64,000 nucleotides of DNA from positions 436,927-500,926 of the forward strand of contig CAJJDO010000008.1 of NCBI GenBank assembly GCA_905183005.1, read 5' to 3'. The stretch comes from Paramecium pentaurelia. Its lineage: Eukaryota; Ciliophora; Oligohymenophorea; Peniculida; Parameciidae. The position numbers and the translations under genes are program-made. Positions within the stretch are counted from its first letter, which is position 1. Each line of letters opens with the position of its first letter. The notes beneath the pieces were generated by a model that saw nothing but the letters and a program-made list of their open reading frames with translations, ran no database searches and was not told where the DNA came from. This document shows, in pieces, positions 11,430-24,200 of this stretch.

Positions 11430-12605
11430 ATGAATATATATGAAATGGATTTAAATTCAGAAGAAAATAAGAAAAAGCTTAATGTAGCTTTCTAATAGAT
11501 GAAAACTAAAATTTAAGTAGAGGAAAGAAAGGCTTCAGAAGAAGAATAGAAGAGAATTGAATTTGAAGAGAAATGTCATACATTAAATAACTAAAAAACA
11601 TAGCTTGATCAAAAATTAGCTAAAACTGAATTAGCTTTTAAAAGGAAATGTGAAGAATTACTTGAAAAAGAAGAAAAATACAATGAATTACAGAGAAAGT
11701 TAGATTTTTTTAATGTAAATCTATAGTAAAAACCCTTTAGATGAATGAACCAAAAAAAGGATTTTTTAATTTTGGAAGTGATGAAAATAAATTGTATAGA
11801 AAAAAGCTATTTGATTTTTAGCAAGAAATAGAAATAAAGACAAATGAATTATAAAGACTTCATGAACTATTATTTGATACAAAAAAGAATCATGATGAAA
11901 CAGAAAAGCATTATTAAGAATAGATTAGTAAATTAGAATGTAATATATAAATGTAGATTGAGACAACTGAAAAAGAAAAGAAACTTAAATAAGAATTAGA
12001 AAAATAAGTATAATAATTAAATTAAAGTATAATAAACAAAGAGTAAGAACTTAAAGTATGTAAATAATAATTAAATGAATAAGATGATGAGATTAGATAA
12101 CTTAAAGAATAATTATAATAGTAATAATAACTTTATAACGAATTATAAATTACGTTAATTCACAAAAAAGAAGAATTAAAAAAGAATTATTAAGAAACAG
12201 ATTAATTAAAAGTTACTTTAGCATCTATAAAAGAGAATCTATTCAACATCATCCCATAATTAGAGAATGAATCTTAAAATTCTTAAATAGTATTAGGTCT
12301 CAAATAATTTGTTGATAAGACTTTTGGAATTGATAAACAACGTGATTAAAAAGGTAATTTACAATATTATAAATATAGTTAATTAAATAAAATAAGAACA
12401 AGAACTTTAGAAAGAATTATTAGTTTAAAAAGATAGCTATTAAGTATTTTAGAAGGCAAAAGATAGAATTATAAAAATGGGAAAAAATATGGAGTAATTA
12501 GAAAAGAAAAATAAAATGTTATAAGATCGAATTTATATACTAGAAAATAAAAGAGTACAAGGAAAAGGTTCAGAATTTTTAAGTGATAAAATAAGTGTAA
12601 TGTGA
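11430..12605 (+). CDS. coiled-coil protein, 374 aa
   Basis: Introns 11715-11740 (26 nt) and 12354-12378 (25 nt). Reading in frame across both keeps a continuous Glu/Lys/Gln/Leu coiled coil over nearly the whole length. A short break near residue 95 reads MNEPKKGFFNFGSD. The C-terminal helix (DRIIKMGKNMEQLEKKNKMLQ) is heptad-like. Gln content is very high, mostly TAA/TAG. No enzymatic motif. The start codon is 13 nt from the previous stop on the same strand, so its promoter must be tiny or lie in the upstream gene. Confidence 0.7.
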
Positions 12606-12735
12606 TAAATTTTTTTTAATGGATATTATTTAATATACTTTCATATTATAATGGCATACTTAGAACAATTTAGAATAAAATCTTAACATAGTTTAAAAAT
12701 TCTAATAAATAAAAACAATTTCCATTTAGTAGTTA

Positions 12736-13230
12736 ATGTCTCAAACTGATAGCACAAAAACATCAGGTTAAAAAGTTAAGAAATCTTTAATCAGTCCATT
12801 AAGAGAAGCATTTAATCATTTTACAAAATCATATAGATTCTACATTTCTAATGAAGAATAAATAATTGAAGTAGTAATAGATTTACCTTCTCAAACTGAG
12901 CTTGTGATTGCAATCAGCCGTGCCTTATAATAAGCAAGCAAGGATTATCCAATTGATTAAAATCCTAAAAATTATGAAGCTTATATAGCAAAAAAGAATG
13001 GAAAACCTAAAACTGATTTTCCTTCATATTCTATTGATCTTAAAATGGAGGAGACTTAAAATTTTGTATTCTCTCTTGTTCATGTAACATTTTAAGAAAG
13101 AAAGCCAAAAAGAAAATCTACTTATGATTATACAAACAACTACAGCCCAATCAAACAAGGATAAACCAAAGATATTGATGAAATCAAAGGACAAAAGAAT
13201 TGGCTTCTTAGATTTTTGGGTTGTGGTTGA
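12736..13230 (+). CDS. hypothetical protein, 164 aa
   Basis: Uninterrupted frame starting MSQTDSTKTSGQK. Residues ~25-115 look like a compact alpha/beta domain (FTKSYRFYISNEEQIIEVVI... FVFSLVHVTFQERKP). The last ~45 residues are polar, ending NWLLRFLGCG. The terminal Cys-Gly does not match a CAAX box. No family was recognised. The preceding 130 nt contain no supportable exon, although an ATG at 12651 opens a different frame that ends at a TGA overlapping this gene. Confidence 0.6.
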
Positions 13231-13278
13231 TGATGTTAATTTTTATACCTTTTAAACACTTATTTATAAATATAAATT

Positions 13279-16166
13279 ATGAATAGATTATCTCTAATAA
13301 CTCACCTATCTGATAAGGAATAAATGTTGAATTAATATGAAATATTGATATAAGAATATCGTAACTAACCTGATTCCATAAATGTTATTGCAATTTGTCT
13401 CAACAATATTGCAGCTTTATTTAATAAGTATCAACACATTTATTTAGAAATGAGCTTTTATCCAGATAAATTTTTAGATTTGTAAAATAGTAATTACTCA
13501 AATCACTTCCAAATGCCCTTTAATTTATTATCTTTATGAATTCAGCAAAAATTTATAACCAACTGGGATTACATAGTAAAGCATTTTTAAAAGCTGAGTT
13601 GGCTTTATAATTCTATGAAAAGTTTGCCTTTTCTTAATTAAATTAATCTGAGGCTGTATTATTGATAAATGGTTACATTACTTTAGCTAAATCTTATGAA
13701 ATGGCTACTTTTGAAGATTTGGCTAAAATTCGTAGAAAAAGCAAATTACTCTAAAATGGGTATCAAAATATAGTAATTTAGATTTAAGAGCACATAAATA
13801 TTCTATGAAAATTCTAAAAAACTTTTAGTAAAATATGTTGGAATAACTCATCCATTATATAAATAAATAGTAGGATTGTCTTCATAAAAATCAGCATTAC
13901 AATAGAGAAGCTTTATATTTTAGAATGAATAAAATAATAATCAATTTACTTTTAGAAGATAAACTATAATCAGAATAATGAGATTATTAGATTCTCTAAA
14001 AATTGATTTACCAAGAATTGTAGAATTTTAAGAAATATAATCTTAAACTCCATAAAAAGCATTTTCAAGATTAAAAACCACAAATGAAGATTCTATAAAT
14101 AAAGGAAAGTTTTATAGAATAAAAAGAATTAGTAAAATAGAAGATGATTAAGAAACAACAATTGAAACAAAAAAGAAAAGAAAATCATTTAAAATGACAT
14201 CTATTTAAAATTTGGAAAAAATAATTACAAATAAAGTTGAATAATAAGTATAATTACATTTCTAAAAAAAATAATAAGAAGATTAGGTTTCTAGTAGTAA
14301 AATTGATTTAGATTAAAAATATATACATTTATAAAATGAAATTAATAAAATTGAAAAAGAAAAATAAAGTTTTGAAAAATAAGGTTATGAATGGAAATAA
14401 TAGATTAAATTATTATAAGAAGAAATAAATTAATTAAAAATTAAAATTATTGATAATGAATAAATACATATTAAAGAAGCAAAAGAATAGCATTTTAGAC
14501 ATTTAGAATAAATTAAACATTTAAATGAACAAAATTAATAACTAAAATTATAAATGAATAAGACATTTCATCATGAAAAGAATTATACTACTTATAATAA
14601 TAGTATTGATGATCATTAATATTTTTATTTTACAGATAATTCTACTGGATAGATGATCTATATTCCCTTACTTTAAAATGTCTCTTTTATATTTAAATAA
14701 GATAATATATAAATTGAAGTTTAATAATTGTAATAAACATTGAAATTATCAGCAAAAATAAATGATAAAATATTAAATGAATTTATTGAAATTTCTTAAT
14801 TATAAGACTTTTTACAATATACTCAATATATTCATACATTACCTTATCCAATAAAATACTTGAATAATTTTAAAACATTTATATAATATTTGATTGTACC
14901 ATTTGTTTAAATTGTAACAGAGTAAAATGAAACTAAAATTGCTATATGGCCATAACCTCAAGGTTTATTATTAGAATAGTAAATCAATTTTCTTAATGAT
15001 AATTGTTAATGGTGGATTCACAATATAGGATTAAAATGGTTTCGAATTACTATTTATACTTAATCAGATTTTATTTTATAATTAGATATAAGATATGATG
15101 AAGCTACATTTTAATTATATTTTAAATAAGAAAATTTAGATGAATATGAAATGTAAGAAAAAGAAGAAATATTATAATATTTGTCAAAAATAAATTCATA
15201 ATAAATATAAATATTAGAATCTTCTAAAAATTCAATTCATAATACTTATTATTTGCCAAGTGTTTAAATTTTAGATAAATAAAAACTAATATTTCTAATT
15301 AATCAACAAATCAAATATATTGAATAATTTCTTAATTAATAGAATATACATTCCACTCAATAAATTAAAATTAATAAAACTATTTAAATTTAACAAATTT
15401 CTATTTAATTTAATGAAAACAAATCTTAGATTTAAGCAATCTTATTAGAAGAAGGAAAATGTATGGTGAAACTATAAAATTGCTATTTAACTTATGCTCC
15501 TTAAAATAAATAAATTAATGCTGATGGATCATTTGAGATTACAAATGAATTCTTAAAATAAAGATATGGAATCAGTTTTGATAATTTACTTAGAAATGAA
15601 GATAAAATCTATTTCTATGAAAAATTGTTAGAATCATTCACTTTACAAACATTTTCAAAACCATTTGATGAAGATGATGATGAATTATTTAAATAAAATT
15701 CTATTTTATTGAGAGAATTGAATTTTGGTGGAACAAACAAAATATTTTATGATTCAAATAATTATAAGATTCCAATAAATTTTTCATTGATTGGTACCAA
15801 TGATATACCATAATTTGTTAAAATAGATCTATATAATGAAGAATCAATTGAATAACATTGTATATTACTTAATATAACTGAAGAATATTGGATAAGACCA
15901 GTGATAACATAAATGAAGGTATAAATAATAATTTTATATTTTGATAGCAAGACAAGAAGAAAAAATAACAAAAATATAATAAAGAATTCAAAGTTGCTGG
16001 TCAATACTATTTATCTTAAATTTTATAATAATGTGGATGGTTTATTTTAGAACATCACATTTATATGAATGAAGATAAATAACTATATATTTAGAGACTT
16101 GATAATTAAATAGGCAAATTGGAATAATATATTAATATGAAATCAGTTTCTGAATTAACTAAATGA
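13279..16166 (+). CDS. large hypothetical protein, 938 aa, TPR-like N-terminus
   Basis: Introns 13428-13447 (20 nt), 13760-13781 (22 nt) and 15919-15947 (29 nt); the spliced length is exactly 939 codons. Residues ~35-180 contain helical pairs resembling TPRs (for example MNSAKIYNQLGLHSKAFLKA and INGYITLAKSYEMA). Residues ~200-450 are Gln/Lys/Glu rich, probably disordered and coiled coil. Residues ~450-930 look like globular beta-rich domains with few charged runs (QWWIHNIGLKWFRITIYTQ; NYKIPINFSLIGTND). I cannot name the family. It lies 48 nt after the previous stop and 17 nt before the next start, all on the plus strand. Confidence 0.7.
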
Positions 16167-16183
16167 TTGTTAAATAAATTTAT

Positions 16184-18008
16184 ATGTAAAAAATTCTTAA
16201 ATATCCATTTACAAATTTGAATAAATCATAGCCATTTTTTACCAAAACAAAAATAGGATTAACTTTTGGTGTTGGATTCTCATATATTTTATATAGATAA
16301 GGTAGAGAAAGATATCAGTAAATGCATTTTTCTTCAATGTACAATTAAATTCCTGACACTGAAGTAATTCAAATATTTAATCAAGGCTCTAACATAAGAA
16401 TACTTTGGAGAGAAAAATAATAAATAACTCTCTTTATTTTAGAGAATGATCTAAAATTTAAGAAGAAAAATCAGATTTATGCATTTGCTATTAAAATTTT
16501 TACCTTTAGCTATTACTCTGCCATTCTCATTAATATTCAAGTCTTATTTGTTTCCATATTGGCTTAAGTACTTAGTTTACACACTTTAATCAGCTGGTCC
16601 ATTATGGATAAAATTAGGACAATGGGCCAGTCATAGAGGAGATATTTTTGGAGAAGAAATTATTAAGGCATTAGAATCATTAAGAGATGATACTCCTCCA
16701 CATTCTTTAGATAAGACTTACAAATAATTTGAATAAGCTTTTAATAAGAAAATCAAAGATGTTTTTGATGAATTTGAAGAAAAACCAATAGCTTCAGCTT
16801 CAATTGCTTAAGTTCATAAAGCTAAATTGAATGGAGAATATGTTGCTATTAAAGTTAGGCATCCAGATATTATAGATAATTTAGTGATGGATATAAGAAT
16901 ATTATATAAAATTGCAAATTTTTTTAGTGAAACTTTAAAAATTAAATAATTAGGGATGCCTGTTACATTTGAAGAATTTTAGAAAACTCTTGTAAATTAA
17001 ACTGATTTAAGATTTGAAGGTAGAAACCTTAAGGTATTTTGTGAGAAGTTTAAAAATAATCCTCATGTTGTATTTCCAAAACCTATTGAAGAATATATAT
17101 CAGCAGATATTCTAACAGAAACTTATGAAGATGCTATACCATTAACATAATTCTTAAAGTAAGAAAGAACAGAGGAGCACCTAGCTTTAGCCAATTTAGG
17201 TTTGAAAGCATTTTATAAAATGTTAATTTATGATAATTTTATACATGCAGATTGTCATGCAGGCAATATCATGATAAGAATTAAAGATTTTCCTGTTCCT
17301 AAAACATTTAATGAAAAAATATAATAAAAATTATGGAATCTTTAAGATACAGTTTATGAAATTGTTGATGACATAATAGAGAAAGGGTTAACAAAAATAG
17401 CAGAATATCAAACATAATAGACAATGGATTAAGGAAATGTATTTATTATTTAATTATTTTTATAGATGTTAAAATTAAAATAAGAAAAAAAGTCAGATGA
17501 AAGGTTATTTCATAAATTTTTAAGAGGTTAAGGATAAACAAGAAAGGATGTTTAAATAATTTTTTTAGATCCTGGAATGATAACAATATTAAATAAAAGT
17601 GATCGTGCATCATTTATTAAATTAGTAATGTTTGTAACTTTGAGAAAACCTTATGAATGTGGAAAATTAATGTTGCAATTAGCATAATATAATTAAAGAT
17701 AAATCGAACAAAAAGTATAAGATAAATTTATGAAAGAAATGTAAGATTTATTTACAAATGTATGTAAAGTACCTTTAGCTTAAATGAATATAGGATAGGT
17801 CTTGAGATCTATGTTAGAAATTTTAAGAGCAAATGGAATGTCAATTGAAGGTCATTTTGCAGCTCTATTGACTAACATGATTGTATTAGAAGGTTTAGCA
17901 AAAGCTCTTGATCCAGACTTAAATATAGTTGCTAAAGCAGCATCTTTCATAATTCATATTAGAACAATAGATAAAACTATTGATGAAATCATCTAACAAG
18001 CATTGTGA
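16184..18008 (+). CDS. ADCK/UbiB-type atypical kinase (ADCK2-like), 591 aa
   Basis: The ABC1/UbiB family signature is clear: KLGQWASHRGD (KxGQ motif, residues ~134), an Ala/Ser-rich nucleotide loop (IASASIAQVHKA), VAIKVRHP with the invariant Lys, HADCHAGN as catalytic loop (residue ~347) and LDPGM in place of DFG. An N-terminal hydrophobic segment (IGLTFGVGFSYILY) suggests a membrane anchor; the family is mitochondrial or plastidial and supports coenzyme Q synthesis or lipid homeostasis. SAGPLWIKLGQ and NQTDLRFEGRNL favour the ADCK2 branch. One 22-nt intron (16364-16385) is required by frame; a second, 17439-17465 (27 nt, no in-frame TGA), is likely. Without it the product has 600 aa. The start is 17 nt after the previous stop. 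Confidence 0.88.
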
Positions 18009-18234
18009 AAATAAATTTTGTAAGGGTTTATAAATACATTATCTTTATTTATTTTCTATTTATATATCAAGATTAAAAAAAAGTAATTATAAAAATTATA
18101 AAAGTTAAATATGATTACATTTTCTTCATTTACCTTATATTTTTTAAGATCGATTATTATAATTTCAGAAATTATTAATAATATATCAGAAACTTATTTT
18201 ATTTTTATTTTCAATTAATTTTTAATTCAATTTT

Positions 18235-21200
18235 ATGAATAGAAATTTAAGAAGCAACCGCGCCAAAAAAGAATAGATTTTAAAAAGAGAATAAGTTATA
18301 CTGTGTAAAGTTGAGACAGAATACAAACTATATAAAATACTTTAAGATTGGAATGAGAATGATGAAGAAATTCATGTATCTGAGATGATACCTTTTGAAA
18401 AAAAAAAAAAAAATAAGTAATAGTATAAATGTAATGGATAAACAACTATTTCTTCATAAATTAAATGGTGAATATTAATGTTTATTTTAGGGTTGATATT
18501 TAAGGAATATCCATCATTGATTCAGATGAAACCATTTATGTAGTAGACATGGAGATATATAAATAAAGTCAAAGAAGCTTAGTAAAGGATATAAAATAGC
18601 AGGTCAAATAATCATAATTAAAGTTTGATGATGAAGATGAGTCTAATGATAAGCCAATTAAAAAAAAAGCAAGAAAATCAACATAATAAAAAACATAAGT
18701 TGATACTCAATTTAGTTAATATGAAGAAGAGTCAAGTCAATAAAGTTCATCTGCAGAAGCTGAAGCTGAACCTGTTCCAAAAAAATAGAGATAATCTCGA
18801 AAAACAGAAGAAAAAGATAAAAAGAAGGGGAAAAAAAGGAGAAGAAAAATGAATGAAAATCTTAAAAACCTTAAGAGTTTTAGTACTTAATATGAAGGGA
18901 CTGAAGATTATTTTATTGAATATGATAGTACAAGAATGAATAATAAAGAAATAATAAGAGCAGCAATTACAGGTAATTAAACTCTGATGGAAATTATCTT
19001 ATTAGGGTAATAAAAAATATCTAATTGTTTTGATAAATGGGGACCAGAATATGATATCTCAATATTTGATATCTTATTTAAAAGATAAGATAAAAAATTA
19101 TTAACATATTTTCTTTAAAATGAGAATAAAAGAATTAAATTTTATCATGATTTACCTTGTTAATTAAAAGAAATAGATACAGGTTATAATAATAAATAAG
19201 CTTATGGAGTAAAATTAAGAAAAGTTGCTCTTGGCAGAGGAAATAGAGAAGGAAATAATGCATTTGTCTATGATCTAAATTATAAATATGATATTAAATA
19301 AGAATGTAGAAGATTATTAGAGATAGAAACAAATTGTGAAATGTATGAATAATTATTTATTTATCGAAAATCATCAAAATATGATCACCATTTAATTGAT
19401 AATGTTGCTTTTGCAATTAGATGTGGTAATATTAAATCTGCTAAATTCTTGATCAAATACTCTTTGACAAATAATCTCGACGGTTATGGATTTAATTATT
19501 TACATCATGATGCCTTAGATGATAATTTTAACACTTATAAATTAGATTAAATAAAAAAGATATCAATTACTAAGAAAACTTAAAATGACTATCTTATCAC
19601 TCCAATTCATTGTGCATGTATTAATCCTTCTGAATAATTCCTTAAGTATTTTATGGAATAGACAATGGAATACAATATCTAAGATGAAATTGGTAGTAAA
19701 CCTATACATTATGCTGCTGTCTCTTAAACCTCAAATTGTTTAGAATATTTATTAGCTAATGGTGTTGATGCAAGAGAAGGTGATAAATTTCTGACTACTC
19801 CATTAATGCTTGCATCATAATATGGTCGTTCCCATAATGTTAGATTATTAGTTAATACTAATTTAAAGGCAAAAAATAAGGAAGGGAATTCTGCAATTCA
19901 TTTAGCTAGTTAAAATGGTCATATTGAATGTGTAAAAATATTGATTGAAAATGGATTGTTAATTAATTTTGCAGGAAGAAACAGAATGACTGCTTTACAT
20001 TTTGCTGCTGCCTATAATCATTTAGAATTAGTTGAATATTTGTTAGATGAAGGAGCAAGAATAAATGCTAAAGATAAATTTGGAAGAACACCTTTAATTA
20101 TGGCTGCTAGAAATGGTAATTTAGCTATTTTATCAAAATTACTTTATTATGGGGCAGACTTTAAAATTAGTGATTCATCAAAAAATACTGCAATTCATCA
20201 TGCTGCTGCTTATGGATTTTTAGATTGTGTTTAAACTTTGATTGAAGCAGGTGCTGATTAGAATGAATTCAACTCTTGGAAATTAAAACCTTTGAATGTT
20301 GCTTAAGCTAAAAATCATTTTGGTATTGTTAAAGCATTATTGAAATATGAAAGTACAGATGTAAATTGTATTGATGATGATGGTTTAACATTAGTTGCAG
20401 GTTTAATTAAATAGTTTGATTAATCTATTGAATAATTTGAATTCATTAAGTATATAATCACAGAAAAAAAGGCTGATATCAATATACAAGATAAATTTGG
20501 TAAAACATGTCTTTAACATGCTTTATCATGCACATTCTCTGATTTATTAATAGATCTTATTTAATTATTAATAGATCATGGAGCAGATTTAAATAATTAA
20601 GATAAAGATGGTAGATCTAGTTTGTTGCATGCTATTAATGGTTAATAATCAGAAATCTAAAATAAATTAATTAAATTATTGATTAAAAATGGTGCTAATA
20701 TTAATTCATAGGAAAAAGAAAATGGATTAACTCCATTTTCATTATTGTTATAAAAGAAGAATTACAAATTATGTCTTGAACTTCTATAAGAAAATTAGAT
20801 TGAGGTGAATATTGTAAATAGAGAAGATAAAACATTGTTACATATTTTAATAGAAAATCAATTCTTTTATGAAGAACAAGGAATTTAACTATTTTAAATG
20901 GTTTTAGATAAGATAAATGCACCATTAATAAATGAACCTGATAATAATGGATTTGTACCTCATTTAAAACTCATTTAAATATTTATGAGTTCTATATCAT
21001 AAAAAATTTAATCAGAATTTTAATCGAATATTTAGACATCAATAGAAGAAATATGGTAGGATATTGTAAATGAGTATAAACAAAAGTTTTAAAAAGAATA
21101 ATAATAAGAAGGAACTCAAAATCTTAAAAAATTCGAATAACGTTTATCTGAATCAATTTCTTAAGAGTCTTTTATTATAATTAATAAATAAAATATAGTT

Positions 21201-24200
21201 AATCAAGAGTAATAATTAACAAACTTATTTAATGATCAAATTGGATTAAATTAATCATCAAATTTATTTCAAAATTAAAATTCTAATATATAAATACCAT
21301 AATTTTAATAATAGAGTTAATAATAATAACAATTAAATCTTTTTTCGAATAATATACCTTAATAAAATAATTTATTTGGTCCACAACCTTCAAATAAATC
21401 GAATTATATGAATACTTAAACTTATGGATTTGGTTAAGCATAAACTTTATAATCAGGATTAAATTTATTTGGATAACCTTCATAAATTTAACCTTAACCT
21501 AATGTTTCTTCATTTGGAAATAACAATAGTATATTAGCATCATTTTCATAAAATTAACCTTCTTTATTTGGAAATATCAATAATATATAGCCTTCTATTT
21601 AGAGAAGTACACCTTTTTAAAATTAAAATAATAATTATGGATTTTCAACTTCTTATAAATCACCTGAAGAATAATTTTAGATTGAAATTTAATAGAGGTT
21701 ATAAAAGGCTGATTGTCAATTATATGCAAAATATTTTTATTATGATAAATTATAAGTTTAAGTAGGTATATCATCTTAAAAATAAACTTAATTACAAATG
21801 AAAAGGATTGAAGATGGATATTTCTACTAAAATTAGATATTGAAATTATTAAAGATTTTAATTTAAAAAGGATCAAATATAAATTTGAATGTTATGAAAA
21901 CAAAATAATTAAGAATTTAAAATTAAAATTAAACTTCAAATGAAACTAATATATTCCATTTAGTTTTCTAATCATTCCCTAGTATCTCTTTTGTAAAGGA
22001 ATTATTATAAATATTCCCAAATGAGATGCTTACTAAAATGGATTCTTTTGGTACTCCTTTACATTATTTTTTTAAAAACTTTAACAATGGTTTAATCATA
22101 TTATATAGAGATAATGAAACATCAAATACATTTTTAGATTATATGATAACTTTAGGCTTAGATTTTAAAGAAAAAAATAGTAATGGAGATACTCCAACAT
22201 TGATGATAGCTTTAAAATACAGTTCTCAATGGAATTCTCTTTTAAAAAAATTATTAAGTTTAGGAGGTTAATTAAATGATGTAAATAATTAGAATTAAGT
22301 GCCTTTAAATTCATTTGTAGAGAAAACAGAATTATCAACAGTAAAGATTTTTTTATCAGAATTTAAAGTAGATCCAAACTTTTAAGATTAAAAAGGAAGA
22401 ACATCACTTCATTATGCTATAAATTTTAGTAATCCAAATGCAAATGCAAGTTTTTAGATGGAATAATAATTAATAAAATTTGGAGCTAAATGTGATATAA
22501 AAGATATATATGGTAGAACTCCATTATTTTATTCATTTACTAAATTTAATGATCCCCTTTCAACAAAAGAGATTGATCCATTTGAATCAGTTTCTTCTTT
22601 ATTAGCATATAAAGAATGCGATGTTAATGTTTTGGATAGATATTAAAGATCTCCATTACATTATGCTGCTTTAAGAGGAAGTGCTATTTCAGGTAGATAT
22701 ATGATAAAGATGGGAGCAGCTGTTGATAATCCAGATGTATTTAAGAATTCTCCAATTGCATATTCTTTCTTTTAACATGCTAATTTTAGTACAATGTTGA
22801 TTGATAATAAGGTAGATGTTAATAAAGTTATCAATATTATTAGTTTATAGGATTTGATATAAGAGAAAGAGAAGATCTACAGAGAAGAAATAAAGAATGA
22901 TCCAGAAATTGATAAATTAATGATCATTGAAGATGAAAATGAAAGAGCATTAATAGCTGCAACATAAAATTAATGTCAACAATTATATATAGATGAAGTA
23001 TCAGACAATGATGATGATTCAGAAGATGAGGATATTTCAATAGAGGAATCTTACTAAGATGATTCAGAGAAGAATGTGTTTTATTCTCGTAAAAGAGAAA
23101 AATAGAAATTAACATAAAAAACACCTCTTGAATTTGTGAGAAGTTAAGCAGATAAAATAACTTAAAGAGAAAGATTGATATAATAAAAATTAAAATAAAA
23201 GATTAGTTAGGATTTAGATATACCATAACATTTACATAATAATTTATAAACTGGAGAATATAGTTATTTTTCTTAAGCAATTAAATTTGGATGGTAAGGT
23301 GTTGCTTATTTATTAATTAGTGATGGATATGAATTTGTAAAAGCAATTCAAGATGCTATAAATGCAAATTAATTTTAATTAGTTTTAACTCTTTTAATGA
23401 AAGTAAAAAATGAAAAAGACTTATCAAAATTAAATTCAAATGGATAAAATTTATTTCACTTATTTGCATTATATTCAGCTTAAGTGGCTTAAGATCTTAA
23501 ATTAGAAATTATAGAATAATTTGAATAAAAAAATATAAGTCCTTATGTTTAAGATATATATTAAAAATTACCTTTACATTATGCAATATCAAAAAATAAT
23601 GATTCATTAGTTGAATATTTTCTATATAATAGGAAATGTGATCCTAATTTGATGGATAATACAGAAAATAATGCATTCACTTTACTTTTCTAAAGAAATT
23701 AAAATTATAATTTTGATAGAATGATTTAATTAGGTTTGGTTGCTAATGTTAAATTCAAAATTTTGAATACTAATAAATACATTAAACCATTCATGTATTT
23801 AGTTGATCACTTAAAAATATATGATTGTTGGATACTCTAAAAATATGTGAATTATGGAATTGATATTAATGAATAAAATGAATAAGGTTTAACAGCATTA
23901 AATATTGCTATTAAAAATAATAATTTAGAATTTGTCAAATTTTTAATAAATTAGCCTACATTTAATATTTAACTTTCATTACGTGATTAAGATGGAAAAA
24001 CTCCTATTCATCATGTTGTCTTGCCTTTAGATTTTGGTTCTTATGAAAATTTAGAAATGTTAAAAATTTTAATGAAAATATTTGACTATAACTTAACAGA
24101 TAATAATGGATTGACTCCATTAGATTATGCATTAATATTTGATGCTTAAGTTATGAAGGAAGAACTATTGGCTAATAATGCTCATCACACTAGAAGCTTG

